DNA of 64,000 nucleotides from Cylicocyclus nassatus (GCA_958299035.1 CATQJL010000001.1:6874284-6938283); one strand, 5' to 3'. Shown: positions 1 through 11,015, numbered from the stretch's first letter. A program made the numbers and translations. The notes: generated from the letters alone by a model not told the origin.

Positions 1-229
1 TATGCAAAGGTAAGGGCTATATCTCATCTAAATACAGTTTAGATGAAAAATGGGAGTATGTAGTAATCGAGGTAAAAAAATTTTTTTTGGAAGTTTGGGC
101 GTAGTCCCAGCGATCTCTGGCGTTACTTGAACATAACAATGAAATATATCATAATGTGTTAGGCTTGATGGGTTTGATGGATGTTCTCCCTGCAAAAATT
201 TTGTTTTTTTGTATCTCTCTATTATCCAG

Positions 230-648
230 CAAAGTGGAGGATAGCAGCGGTTTACTTAGGAAGAGAAAGAAATTTTTCGAAGATTTCAAAAAGTTTTCCG
301 TTTCAGATTGTCCATCTCCGGCCGAGACCTCGTTGTATGTCTACTGGCAACATTTATCAAGAAGTAAGCCGAAACCCAAGTGGTGGTAGTGAAGTAACAA
401 TGCGCGAACATAATTGCAAGAGAAGAGAACGTCCAACTAGCCTTATTGAACGAGTCAGACAAAGAATTAGCCCTGATCGAAGAGATGAGGTTTGTTTCCC
501 TTTTTGCTATCTCTTCTTTGATTTTGTGAAAATTCCACGTGTGTGAAATTTCCTGTTTCAGTCAATTGCCGAGGAAGAAGAGGGAGAGGGTCAAGTGGTA
601 CGAAAGACATCTACCGTATCCGAGAGACTGCACATTATCGTATCTTGA
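230..648 (+). CDS. 3' end of an unrecognised protein-coding gene (last two exons visible)
   Basis: The penultimate exon ends at 489 before a gt donor; the last exon starts at 562 after cctgtttcag and runs to a TGA at 646-648. The join is in frame and gives a polar C-terminus: a basic stretch (KRRERPTSLIERVRQR) followed by an acidic run (SIAEEEEGEGQ) and the end SERLHIIVS. The penultimate exon starts either at 307 (after ttccgtttcag) or at 230 (after ctattatccag); both are in the same frame, so the choice is open. A further exon probably ends at base 9 (AAAG followed by gtaagg). I do not recognise the family. A basic/acidic, low-complexity tail like this is common at the cytoplasmic ends of channels and transporters, but that is only a guess. 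Confidence 0.6.
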
Positions 649-1867
649 AGTACCGTACCGTAATCCTCCAGTTGAAGAGCTGTTCATAGGCAGCGTCAGT
701 GGACTATTCATCCTGACACGCTTTAATTAACCAATGGATCCATACAGGACCAAATTTCATGAAAGTCAATACATAATGTTCTGACTAAAATAGGGAAAAA
801 AGTGCACAATGATTTTTTTTGAATCGTAGTTCTGCTGATGCACTTACCTTGTTCCATAGTTTCGAAGATATTGTTATGTTGATTTTGTTATATGCAGTGA
901 AAAAAAGAATGTCATCTCTTTTTTGCCGATTTTTCTACGAATTTACTATTTCTGACCTTTTACCCACTTCAGAAAAACGGCATGAACTAGATTTACTTCT
1001 GCGATTTATTTTAATCCTTTGTCCGATCATGTGTCTATAATATATGTATGTACGGTGTTTTCTCAGGCACTAGATGATGAATTGCCATGTTTTTATTGCT
1101 TTTTTGATCTCGGAATAAATTTGAACTGGTAATTTGGTATAGTCTTATAAACTGTTTATTTAACATAATTTACCTTCGAGTTTGGTACGGTTACATCAAG
1201 ATCTTGTTGTTGGCTTCTGTGAACACTTTTTCCCGATAATAAGGTGCTATCAGTTCACAGTCTATCATTCAAATTTTTTTCAAACTGACTGAAAAAAAGG
1301 AAGGGTAGAGCTAAATCAAAAGAGCACGGGGGGGCGGAGGAGGGAGGGAGGAGCAGAAGATGGTAGCCTAGAAATCTGATTTCGAATGCTTTTACCGTGC
1401 TTCCTTCAATCCACATTTTTCGCCATTTTCAAATTCAACATTTTCAGTGTTCTCACTTGGTCATACGAAATCCTCGTAGTCTTGTGTTCATCACTGTGGC
1501 AATTCTAAATGTCAGAACAATTAAATCGATCATCGATCTCAAGTGCACTGTCGCATGATACTGTATCTCAAGTTCAGGCCATCTCAAATGTTGTGACAAA
1601 TACGTCCTTCGATGGAAAAAAAAGAAGGTGGGGGAGGGGGGGGGGGGGGAGAGGGGGAAGGAAAAAAGGGGTGTCAAAGACGGTTGACGCCTTGAATAAT
1701 ACAATGAAATAAAAGATGGTTCGCTAGTATTTAGCTCCACATTTTCGACTACAAAGAAAAAAGAAGGAAAGAGACGAGAATTTGGTAGCTGTACATTTGG
1801 GAAAATTTCTTGACAAGCTAATGAGGTTGAATAGGACATGGATTAGGCTGGAAGTGGAAGTGCTTTC
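649..1867. other. Probable 3' UTR and intergenic DNA
   Basis: No exon is supported here. The first AATAAA downstream of the stop at 648 is near 1112, which would give a long 3' UTR. G-rich and purine-rich tracts lie at 1325-1360 and 1612-1672. Confidence 0.4.
1612..1672 (+). repeat. Polypurine/poly-G tract
   Basis: About 60 bases of almost uninterrupted A/G, including a run of more than 12 G. Open frames across it on both strands are low-complexity artefacts. Confidence 0.8.
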
Positions 1868-2095
1868 CAGGGCTCGGCACAAGTGGCTTGTGTGCAAGCT
1901 GGATATCGTTTTAGTACAAAAAGTAAAGGGAATATCGTTCTGTGGCCGAAAAATTACGTTTCTTTAGTCGACGTTTCGTTTTTTGGATTTTTACCTTTAT
2001 AGTTTAGGGTCAGAGGGAACTTCGTAAAATTTAGGAAAAATTTAGAGGGACTTCGTTTTTTGCATTCTCGGGAGGCCACCTCGTGCCGTGCCGTG
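1868..2095 (+). mobile_element. Short hAT-like MITE, CAGGGCCCGGCACGAG family
   Basis: The left end is CAGGGCTCGGCACAAG, followed by the family hallmark GCTGGATATCGTTTT; the right end is GGCCACCTCGTGCCGTGCCG, the inverted counterpart. It is a short member of the family whose 8-bp target duplications are clear at 4456-9038 and 52721-53444. No clean duplication is visible here, so the right end is approximate. Confidence 0.6.
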
Positions 2096-2099
2096 TCCC

Positions 2100-3426
2100 C
2101 TCCACTTAATTTCGTTTCACCCTCAAAAATGGGCGAGAAGCAGGGTTCTTTATCAAACTTCTTCATATTGAAGAGCTCTAGGAGGTTGAATCGCCAAAAC
2201 CGGGAACTGGTTTTCTCATAAGAATGTATGGTTGGTATTTTGCTTGAAAAAAGGAAAAAACCTGTTTCACTTCCTAAGAAAAGGAAAAATTGTTTGGAAT
2301 TGGTCTTCGTTGCTGGATGCTGAGCAACTTCTTTACTTTACCCTTTATATCAATGTATAGGCTGTTCTCATCTCGCTTACTCTTTCTCGAGTAGAAACCC
2401 TTGGCTACATTGAGGAAAAAGCGCTTGGTTTTTTTTAGGGGTCTTCGCTAGATTCAAGTGAACTTTGCGACTAACATAAGATAAGTTTGCCAACGAAGCA
2501 GAATCATCCCTTGTGCATGGATGACTTTGACCCACTGGTGCAACAAAATCTAGCATAATATACAAAATTTTGCATCGTTTAGAATAGGTTCATAGGTTCT
2601 CAAGAGTTTGATTACACGCATTGGCCTTATTCTTTGATACCTTGTCTGGAGTGAGTGCCGAGTAACTTTGAGATCTTCCTTGAAGAAAGAGTGGATAAAT
2701 GCTTGGAAAATAAATTGTTTTTTTTAATTCTGAGCATAAAATCTATATCTATAGTTTTTTTTCTTAACCAACATAATGCAGAGGTGTACTCCGACTTACT
2801 CCAAATAACTATATAGCTAACATTGAGTTGTAAAGTTTTCGATACAGCTTCATAGACGCATTTCAACAACAGGTTCTTGTTGTAATCTTTTTCACCAATA
2901 CAGTTGAATGTTGTTGTTACTATTCAGATTGACACACTGCCGAGTGAAATATGCGATTGTCAGTTGTTACAGGTATCTGCAGTAATTACACTTCTATTTC
3001 TGCGGAGGTTATCTGCAAACTGAAGTTCGTTTGCAAGTTGTGCTTGTAGGCGTTGTGGGCGTTTGAATGCGCAAAGGGAACATCTGCCTCCTTCTATCTT
3101 TGAGGGGTAGAAGTCACTGTGGGATGGCTTGAAAGACATGCAGAGATAGTGAAAGGTGAATGCCTCCCAAGTTGGCGGGGATTCACAAAAAAGGATAACG
3201 AGTTGCCTGACGTTCAGCCTAGAGATGTAAATCAATGAGGTTCCTTCGGAAGACAGATAACATGTCTGCTCCCCAAATCTCAAATCGGTCTTGTGAATGA
3301 AGTTACGGGCGCCAGGCTCGGTTCGCTCTGTCTACAGTCGAATCGAGTACGAGTAATGATGCACTATGAATACAGTTTTTGGTAGCGCAGTGTGGAAAGT
3401 TTCAGTCATAAGATGCTTGATCAAAC
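2100..3426. other. No gene recognised
   Basis: Both strands hold short open frames only, with no convincing splice-joined coding pattern. The frame on the minus strand at 2960-3283 is about 107 codons long but has no family resemblance that I recognise. Confidence 0.4.
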
Positions 3427-3960
3427 CAGGGCCCGGCGGGGGTGGCGCTTTCACAAGCTGGATATCGTTTTTGGCCCGAAAAAGCAAAGGGGGCGGAGCC
3501 TCGGACCCCAAAATGCGACTTCCCCTTTGTTTACCGATAAACAATGCATATATCATTCTTTATTCGTCATTCCTTGTTGATGCTACTGTCCTATGAACTT
3601 AGATTCCAGCAGTGTGGAGATTCTGTGCTCCGATCGCTAGCCTGCCCGCAGGCGGGAATTTAAATCGCAATTCTTGTAAGAGGAAAATAACAAATTAGGC
3701 TCGTTTTCAATGCACAAGTAACGATATGGCACCAAATTTGCTGTATAGTTGGAGGACCATGAGCACAAAAAAGTATGAAGAATTATGAGAAACTATGCGA
3801 ATTTGAAAAATGGTGTTTTTCGAAATTAGGTGGCTCCCGCGCAACCTGGGAGCAACCTGGGGTGGTTCCCTGCTTCCCTTCACATAATTTCTCGGATTTC
3901 TTTACATAAATGTGGACTAGGTCGAGATTACTATATGTTCAAATCCGCTTCCAAAACCAC
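3427..3960 (+). mobile_element. Partial hAT-like MITE, same family
   Basis: Starts CAGGGCCCGGCGGGGG, then the GCTGGATATCGTTTTTGG block. Around 3722 comes the internal block ACGATATGGCACCAAATTT, and near 3885-3910 the CACATAATTT...TTTACATAAA block. The inverted right end is not found nearby, so the copy looks truncated or rearranged. Confidence 0.55.
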
Positions 3961-5219
3961 CAAGGCAGCGCTTCGATACAGCCCCAAATAGGGTTCACAG
4001 CGTTATGATCGGCCTCGGAAAGCGCGCTCCACTCGCAATCGGTCATTGTAGATTGTAAAGTTTCGCAGCTGACTAATAAATGAGTTGTATCTTAGATGTA
4101 TAAACGTCAAAGTTTGTGCAAATCTTGACCCTATGTTTTTTATAGATTCCTTTGCGGATGAACCTATTGAGCTGAAACCTTGAAAACATATGTTTTCGGC
4201 CTCGGTAGATGGTTTTAAGCTACCCTTCGAAGCAATTCGTGGAATTCTTCTGTCGATTTAATGATTTGTGGCACCTTGCAAGGAAAGTGAACACTTACCA
4301 GCCGCTAACAAACTGCTTGCACATTTTGGTGTGAACAATGCAGTGAAGTTCATTTCCACTTTGAAATTATTATAGAAGGTGCAGTCACTCCAATAAGCCT
4401 TTTTGGGGTAAGCTCGTGCAGGAGAATAAGGGGGAGGGCTGCAGTGCAGTATTGACAGGGCCCGGCACGAGGTCGGCAAATGACAAGCTGGAAATCTTTT
4501 TGGGGCCAAAAAGCAAAGAGGAAATCGTTTTTGCGAAGTCCGGGGCGGAGCCCCGGAAAAAATTGGTAGTTCATGCTCGCTAGTTATCTTGACATGTTAT
4601 GTGCAGGGTAAAGCGGGGGGTGCGGCACGCCGCAAGGGGGGGTCGTAAGGGGGGGGGATACGTAGGGGGGTCGTATCGACCCAAGGTCAAAAGCGGTTTC
4701 TAAGGGGAAATGACTGCAGCTAAGTTCTTAGATGTGCCACGCTGTTGAAATCCTGCAAAATTCAAGTTCAACGACACAAACTTGCAGATACCGTATGCCT
4801 ACCGTAACCTACCGTACCTCTAATCAAGCATAATTGTCGTAATCCGCGTGTCGAATAACCCCTATGCGCCAAGTTTCAGCGAACTCTGAGGTCTCCGAGC
4901 AGTAAACAACCTTGTATAAAGCAGTAATTTAAAACATGATTAACTTCATCTTAACGGTGAGTAAGCTACCTCTTCTTGCACTCAATACAAAGCACTACTC
5001 CTTCTTTGTCCACCTCAGGAATCCCGCTTCAGAAGAACTCCAAACTATTGAATTAAAAGCCAACCAAAATCGCTTTTAGCTTTTGATCGCTGTGCTTTCA
5101 CCAAATATTACTCAGAGCTAAGAAGACGAATCAGGCTCAAAACATCCCTATGGAATCTACGAGGTTTAGGCTATTGATTCATATAAATATTGTCCGCTAA
5201 AAATGTTTTTTTGATATAG

Positions 5220-5299
5220 TTAATGGCCTGCGGCACCCCCCCTCAAAACCTGCGGCTGCCGCAGGTTTTGAGGGGGGGGGGGGTGCCGCAGGCCATTAA
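5220..5299. repeat. Near-perfect 80-base palindrome (hairpin)
   Basis: TTAATGGCCTGCGGCACCCC on the left is mirrored by GGGGTGCCGCAGGCCATTAA on the right, meeting at GCGGC|TGCCGC. The arms differ only in length of the C/G run. It sits inside the nested hAT-like element, upstream of the zinc-finger exons. Confidence 0.85.
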
Positions 5300-5546
5300 C
5301 TTACCTTCAAAACGTTCAAACAGCTGCCTTTTTCATGTCAACCTATAGATCCATCCTTCCTCTCTCCGTAGTAGCTGTTTCCCCTCGAAGCGTTTTCTTT
5401 AGAAGGAGATACACATGGTTTTTGCGAACCATATGCTGGGAAGTGTGGCCAAAAAATATTGGGTTACGGTAGTGCTCGAAAATTGTCAAAACACAAAGCC
5501 GCGAGATGCGAGTCTTTGAAATCTGCGAGCTAAAATCTCTCTTGTG

Positions 5547-5840
5547 ATGCGCAGTTTTTCGGGCTTCTCTCTTTTTTTCTCGCTTTTCTCTCTCGTTTGT
5601 CCGGAATGTAAGCAGTCGTTTGTCAACTCAGCTCGACTGGAGCGACATCTGCCTGTTCATCAAGTGTGATTTTCTTTGTTTTGATTCTAAAGGGTTACGT
5701 GTAGCCATTCCTTACAGCTATCTGGAGATTATCTATGTCCATTGTGTGGAAAGACGTACAAGTATGAATACAATCTCTTTTTCCGCTGGCGCAGAACATG
5801 TCAATACCTCAATGAACTCGTGAGAGTGGAGGAGCAAAAG
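5547..5840 (+). pseudogene. C2H2 zinc-finger exons inside a hAT-like element
   Basis: The first exon ends at 5663 (CATCAA, then gtgtga) and encodes a canonical finger, CPECKQSFVNSARLERH plus LPVH (C-x2-C-x12-H-x3-H). A 54-base intron (5664-5717) ends in ccttacag. The second exon, 5718-5840, encodes a linker and second finger, YLCPLCGKTYKYEYNLFF then RWRRTC. Phase is kept across the intron. In the second finger the expected third ligand is Arg (CGC), one transition from His (CAC), suggesting decay. Upstream of the first finger, a pyrimidine tract ends in ctctctcg rather than cag, perhaps a lost acceptor; otherwise an in-frame ATG at 5547 could start it. A possible further exon follows a cctcag near 6006. 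Confidence 0.6.
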
Positions 5841-6507
5841 GTACTACATAGCTTTTTTCCAGTTTACTTTTTTGTTCAGCAAGTTTTTTCCGCATAAGCA
5901 CTATCCATGCATACGTTTTACGTATTTTTGTTACCTATCGCCTTCATTTGTCTCAAATTATCTTTGTTTTTTATCTTGACTGGACCGTATTCAAGATTTT
6001 CCTCAGGTTAAAACGATAAATCATTTAGCAGTTGCATTTCTCGAGTTCGTGAAAGTGGTACATGTGTTACATGTGTTGATCAAATTGCAATTGTTGGAGA
6101 TCACGTTGATCATATGGCAAGTTTTTTTTTTCAATTAATGCTAGTGTCATTCAATTGTTCACTTAGCTATCCATGTATTCCATAATTTTTTTGCAAAGTA
6201 GTTAGACAACAGTTAGCACAGCATCTTCGTTGTATCAGTTGATTGTCGGCATTTTCCTCATTGGTAAGCTATAAAGGGGCAATCGGCGACGATTTTTCAA
6301 GTTTTTCTGACACGTGTTGGCCCACAAGAAATGAATACCTCAAATGTTTTGATTTCAATGTTATCACGCCATTTTTTCTCCGTTGCAACCGTTAAGCTAT
6401 CCGTATTTTCTGCAGCGTAAGTGTTTAGGTTGCTGCTCTTTGTGCATTTGCCAATAATTCTGGATCTTCTTTGGTACAACGCAGTCTGCTAGATTTTCTG
6501 TATGCAG

Positions 6508-7515
6508 CTTTTCCCTTGGATAGTGGTAATCTCATCTCACCAATGAAGACTTTGTACAGGTAAATTTTCTTTATTTCTTTTTATTTTATTTTTCTTTATA
6601 ACCTCAATCAAGACTGACTTACGGCACCAACGAAATCATGTTGCTGTTGTTGATGAGATGTATGTTTCTTGTACTTCGACATCAATAAAGACTTCACTAT
6701 CGATTTCCTATGTGAGCACAAATTCATTTGAGTACCTGCAGGGTTCATAAGCCATGTAACAGGCGGCGATTCAGAGACTTTCTCTGCATGATTTTGTGCT
6801 CACATAGGAGATCGGTAGTGAAGACTTTATTGGTTTCGAATTTCACAGGAGGCAGTATAGTAATCAGCAGCATTCCTATTGACGATGAAGGTGTCAAGTC
6901 GATATTTTTCAACGAGCATGCTCTCCCTCTCATTGTAAATTCTATGATTGAATATCTGAAACATGACGTTGTCGCGATACCTCAACTGTCAACAAATGCT
7001 TGAGGATATGGCTGAGTTGACAAAATGGTGCTGCTCAGATTTGTTATATTTCTGCGTGCTTGATTTTTGGAGCCATCTCTTTCTTATCACCTTGTGGCTA
7101 TATCATCTTTGTTTAGGAAGGCGAACAGCACCGGTTTGCTGAAGTCCGAGTATGTCGTCTGCTATTGTACTTACAAGATCGAGCAGATATTGGAGTACCT
7201 ATTTTGACTAGAGTGTTTGCATCGTTCCTGATACGGGTTGCGGACATCTACAAATCACTGACGCAGGGACATAGTGAGGTGGAAGAAGTGAGAGCTTTTA
7301 AATATCCATTAATTGAGTAATAACTGCGATTTCTTACATTGATCAACGCTCATGCATATGAACTCATCTTGCAGGTTACTCAAGAGATCAATCTTGATCG
7401 CAACAGTATGCGTTTGCCTCTCGACTTGAAAAAAAGAAAGTCCATCCACTTCCCGCATAGGAACAACAGACTCCATAGTCGAGAACGAAAAAGAGTAATT
7501 TTTGCTAATATCTAG
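6508..7515 (+). CDS. Multi-exon coding region of unknown family inside the hAT-like element
   Basis: Candidate exons on the + strand: 6508-6559 (after tatgcag, before gtaaat; FPLDSGNLISPMKTLY); 6742 or 6849 to about 6970 (IDDEGVKSIFFNEHALPLIV); 7117-7287 (after tttgtttag, before gtgaga; begins EGEQHRFAEVRVCRLLLYLQ, 57 codons); 7375-7494 (after cttgcag; begins VTQEINLDRNSMRLPLDLKK, 40 codons). The last two join in phase 0 and read on to a TAG at 7513-7515, or splice to RRIGEIKEGVQ near 7582. The content is amphipathic-helical then basic. In the second exon an in-frame stop at 7001-7003 must be avoided by a donor such as gttgtc near 6967, or the copy is broken. An AATAAA lies near 7776. I do not recognise the family; HEAT-like helices are a guess. 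It may be the same gene as the fingers upstream. Confidence 0.5.
6690..6827. repeat. Short inverted repeat
   Basis: About 33 bases at 6690-6722 (gacttcactatcgatttcc onward) reappear inverted at 6795-6827 with three mismatches, around a 72-base spacer that contains the putative acceptor at 6741. Confidence 0.8.
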
Positions 7516-7817
7516 CTCTTTTTTCGTCACTTTATTGTTGGGTTCATGTATGATTATACTCATCCCTTCGTTTTTCGGGAGCGGCGCATCGGAGAGATAA
7601 AAGAAGGCGTTCAGTCTACTGGTCAGTTCGTTCAAACCAGGCTTTCTATTTGATTATCTGAGCAAATGGTTTGCAAGCCTCATTCAAATGGAGAAGCCGT
7701 CTTCAGAGAAAATTGTACAGTTGAAGTGTTAATCTTCATTCATTTTTTTTTTGAAAGAAAGTTGATAGAGTTGAAATAAAGCATTTACTGATCGGCTCAA
7801 GCGTTCCTCAATTTGAA

Positions 7818-7872
7818 AGAGTTTGGGGAAGGGGGGGGGGGGGTAGGGAATGGGGGGGGGGGGGGTCGTGCC
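7818..7872 (+). repeat. Poly-G tracts in the subterminal region of the nested element
   Basis: Runs of 12-14 G separated by short spacers. They match the G-rich tracts at the other end (4610-4680). Confidence 0.85.
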
Positions 7873-9038
7873 GAGGTCCGGCCCAAGGGGGGGGTCGTAT
7901 CCGGCGGTCGCGTGCCGCACCCCCCGCTTTACCCTGGTTATGTGCCTCAACAGGCGAACACTGGAGTTCGCGCGCGTCAAACCGCGCCGTCGTTAATTGC
8001 CGCACGCGCGACGTCGCTCAAGCGATGCTATTTGTAACTGCATACATGACTAGTTCTCAATGTATGTGTAACGATATGGCACCAAATTTTGTATGCGAAC
8101 GGAGAGGGGCTAATGGAAACATAGTATGAAAAATTATGAAAAACTTATGCGAACGAAACGAGTAATTAGCATTTTTTCCGAGAATTTCGCAAAACTGGTA
8201 AATGAAGATGTGAATTCAAACGGCTCGTTTGGAACGCGCAGATGAACGATATGGTATGAAACTTGGTAAGTACATGCACACGGGCTTGCAGGGCTTAACT
8301 GAGGAGTTTCATTGAAAAATTATGTGACTGAAGGTTGTGGCAAACCTTTTTCTGAAAATTTTGCGCTACCAAAGAAATGGAAAAATGGCTCGTTTGCAAC
8401 GCAGAGGTAACGAAATCGCGCGAGTTTCGGTGTGTATATGCGCAATAGGACTAAGTAATAAAGTGTTAAATATTATGAAAAACTTATGTGAATGAAGAGC
8501 GTGCTTAACTAATTTCCAAATTAGGTCGGCATTTGCCGACCTGATTCCCACCTGAGGTCGGCAAAACTCTCAATTCACATAATTTTTTCAAATTTTTTAC
8601 ATAAATCTGTTGTACACCCAAAGTTTACTACATGGTGAAATTTTGGTTCCGAAACTCCTCCTCTTGTCCTTGTTAGAGCCCAAAATCGCATCAGCAGCCT
8701 AGCTTTTTAAGATAGAAAGCGCGCCCCAGTCAATCAGTACGCGCGGGAACGGCGTCTCTCATTCCTATGACTGCGTTTCTTTGATATTTTCTCATTCCTT
8801 AATCATTCTTCTTGCTTATTTTTCTTCCTGTTTTCTATTTTGATACAGGAGGAGTAATTTGAGGAATTTGAGCAATTTGGGCGCTTTTGAGCGCTTTTAG
8901 GCGAAGTGTGGCCGGTAATCTCGTCGTACAAGCACGAAACGTCATTTTTGGGCTCAAGGGGGTATTCGTAAAATTTATTGGGATCAAAGGAGAATTCGTT
9001 TTGGAAAACCCCGTTTGCCCACCTCGTGCCGGGCCCTG

Positions 9039-10291
9039 AGTATTGATACTGCAGAAAAGGGGTGGAGAATATGGCCTAAAAGGACGGGAAGGTAGAAGGA
9101 CAAAGTGTGGTTTTTGGCCATCCCCTCAAACGATGACCCGGGCTGGACCAGGAAAGCCAGGTAGTAGTACTACTATAATAAGCGCTGAGGCCGCCCATCT
9201 TATTATTTGTGTATATCTGTTTGCCAGGGACTTACGGGGGTCAAAAATAGGGTCAAAGGGGAAGTCGTAAGAAATTTTGGCTTCAAAGGGGATATCGTTT
9301 TCAAAATTCTGAAATGCCACCTCCTGCCTGGCCCTGGATCGAACTCGTGCGGCTGCCAATGGTTTTGCGTTTTTGCAAATCTCCGTACTTTATCTGAAAA
9401 TCATCTGTAAACAGCCAATATCGGTAGTTTCCTTTATGTATGCATGCAAAATACACTGCCGCAGTGAGGACGTTATCAAATGTATTCACAGCAGAAAGCG
9501 CAAAACATGTCAGCTAGGGGTTTGCTATAGTTTTATTAACCTAATGGACGAAGACGCACGAAACGAACGCGCTAGGTTGCTTACCCAAATAGAAAACAAT
9601 GCATTCCCGGTCGCACAGCATGCCTCCCCTGCCGGGAGAATTGCTCTCAAACTTACGCGCAAACCAATCTTACACGCGCCAGGACGAGTTGGCAATCCTC
9701 CTCTCACCACTGGAGGCTGCCCGCCGCAATGCTGTAACCAACGGGTCCTGCAACGATCCAGCTCTCCAGCCTTGCCACACTCGTCCAATTTGAAAGCGAA
9801 GGACATTGAAAAAGCTCGTTTTCGCCATTCTCAAGCTCTCTAAAGTGCATTTTCGAGGTCAGGGCATCGGATAACCCCAGTTAAGCGAGAAATTCATTAG
9901 GTAAGATTTGCCGAGCTACTGCCTTTAAGCGTCGACCCTTCGTGGATCCTCATGTCGCGCTTAAATTAAGTATTGATTATGGGCGGGTGGGGACGAGGCG
10001 GACCCTCTTCCCGTGTTTTACTCCCGTAGTTTAGTTTTAACTAGTTTCTTTCTTTTGTGTATTCTGTAATTGGGATAAATGTCAGCCGAGTAATCTAGCA
10101 GCGCGTTTGTCGTTCTGTTTATCACATAGCGGGGTCGTTGTAATGTAGCCGCGCCAAGTACCTAACCGGCCTGGGGTTTGGAGGTAGTTGGTGCTGGGTT
10201 GTGCAGCCAGTTGAGCGAGCAAGGGGCGCTGAACCGAGCTCCAACAACTACTGAGTACACCACCGCTTTTGGATTTTCCATCATATTTTAG
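9039..10291. other. Repeat-derived DNA; no gene accepted
   Basis: A right end of the CAGGGCCC family lies at about 9240-9345 (AGGGGATATCGTTTTC ... CTCCTGCCTGGCCCTG). An open frame at 9544-9843 (begins MDEDARNERARLLTQIENNA) overlaps equally open frames in two other registers, so coding is uncertain. The missing first exon of the gene at 10292 may lie here but I cannot identify it. Confidence 0.4.
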
Positions 10292-10851
10292 TCAGCGACT
10301 CTAGTGCTGAAGGAAGAAGAAAAGATCTGAGCGGTCCGGCAATTGTCGAACTGGTTAACTCATCCACAAAGTAGGCTTCTTTTCATTCCATCATTATGTC
10401 CTATTTTGTGGGACTATTTAGGTTAGATTTTGGTGGTTTTAGGCTACGAAACGCAAAAGTTGTGGCAGCTGTGACTGTGCCTGATGAGCGAGCTGTGATC
10501 GAAGCGTTGTTGGTGGAGCGTTGTAGTGACAGTGGTAAAATATCGGACTACATTTATATAAATACTACTTAGTCTTTAGACGTGATCATAACGACCGGTG
10601 GGACTGGATTTGCTGCTAGGGATGTTACGCCAGAGGTTAGATTAATTGCTCACGAATTTATGAGCGTGAAGCACGAATTCGGATTTTAGGCGACAATAGA
10701 TGTTGTGGACCGCCGCTGCACGGGTTTGGAAGTGGCTTTACATTCCCATTCATTAGCAGCTACGCCTCTGGCCGCCCTGAGTAGAGCGGTGGCAGGCATA
10801 CGCGGCAAGACTCTCATTGTAAATTTTCCGGGAAGCGTAAAAGCTGTTAAG
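10292..10851 (+). CDS. moc-2: MoaB/MogA (gephyrin G domain)-like molybdopterin adenylyltransferase, partial
   Basis: Four exons join with matching phases: 10292-10370, 10443-10534, 10580-10635, 10690-10851. The product begins (V)SDSSAEGRRKDLSGPAIVEL, then KLRNAKVVAAVTVPDE, then DVIITTGGTGFAARDVTPE, then a final stretch ending LAALSRAVAGIRGKTLIVNF PGSVKAVK. The GGTG loop, the D-V-T-P-E segment, the TPLAxLSR block and the PGS turn are those of the MogA/Cnx1G/gephyrin-G fold, which adenylylates molybdopterin during molybdenum cofactor synthesis. Roughly ten N-terminal residues and the last 20-30 residues are not found. The donor at 10852 (gtaaat) is intact, but a MITE fragment starts about 90 bases later. 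The symbol follows the C. elegans G-domain gene and is by family, not proven orthology. Confidence 0.85.
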
Positions 10852-10943
10852 GTAAATTATTCCGAATAATCGGGCAGTCTTTGCCGAACTTAAAAATGCA
10901 TTGTCTCGTATTTTGTTAACGTTTGAGCGCAACACCTGATCCT

Positions 10944-11015
10944 AGGCCAGGGCCTGGCACGAGTTGGTTCTTATCCTTTTCTAAAACAAAGTTCCCTTCG
11001 ATTCTCGACACGCGA
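10944..11015 (+). mobile_element. Fragment of the CAGGGCCC hAT-like MITE
   Basis: CAGGGCCTGGCACGAG, followed by degenerate family sequence; no right end is found. Confidence 0.5.

Larger units (their letters stand above)
4604..7936 (+). mobile_element. Nested 3.3-kb hAT-like element carrying intron-containing coding sequence
   Basis: Ends are CAGGGTAAAGCGGGGGG and its exact inverse; the perfect terminal inverted repeat is 27 bases. The 8 bases GTTATGTG are duplicated at 4596-4603 and 7937-7944, so it inserted into the element at 4456-9038. The subterminal DNA is very G-rich (runs of 7-13 G). The interior carries exons with good splice signals: two zinc-finger exons (5547-5840) and a series of later exons (6508-7515). 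None resembles a hAT transposase (no BED finger or hATC block seen). A captured host gene fragment, in the manner of Pack-type transposons, is the best reading; the element's own unfamiliar protein is the alternative. Confidence 0.8.
4456..9038 (+). mobile_element. hAT-like non-autonomous element with 8-bp TSD, interrupted by a nested element
   Basis: The left end is CAGGGCCCGGCACGAG and the right end CTCGTGCCGGGCCCTG, an exact inverted pair. The flanking 8 bases AGTATTGA are repeated perfectly at 4448-4455 and 9039-9046. CAGGG ends with an 8-bp duplication are typical of the hAT superfamily. Without the insertion at 4604-7936 the element would be about 1.25 kb. It contains the family's internal blocks (ACGATATGGCACC near 8072 and 8245; a TCGGCA...TGCCGA hairpin near 8525). 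No transposase frame of its own is visible. Confidence 0.8.

Noticed and set aside
1453..1839. Pro/Phe-rich minus-strand frame of about 128 codons
   Set aside because: It covers a polypurine tract; composition is low-complexity and no splice context was found.
5220..5299. Rho-independent terminator
   Set aside because: The palindrome resembles one, but the DNA is eukaryotic and the hairpin is far too long and lacks a fitting T-tract.
7808..8037. Pro- or Gly-rich frames on both strands
   Set aside because: Generated by the poly-G tips of the nested hAT-like element.
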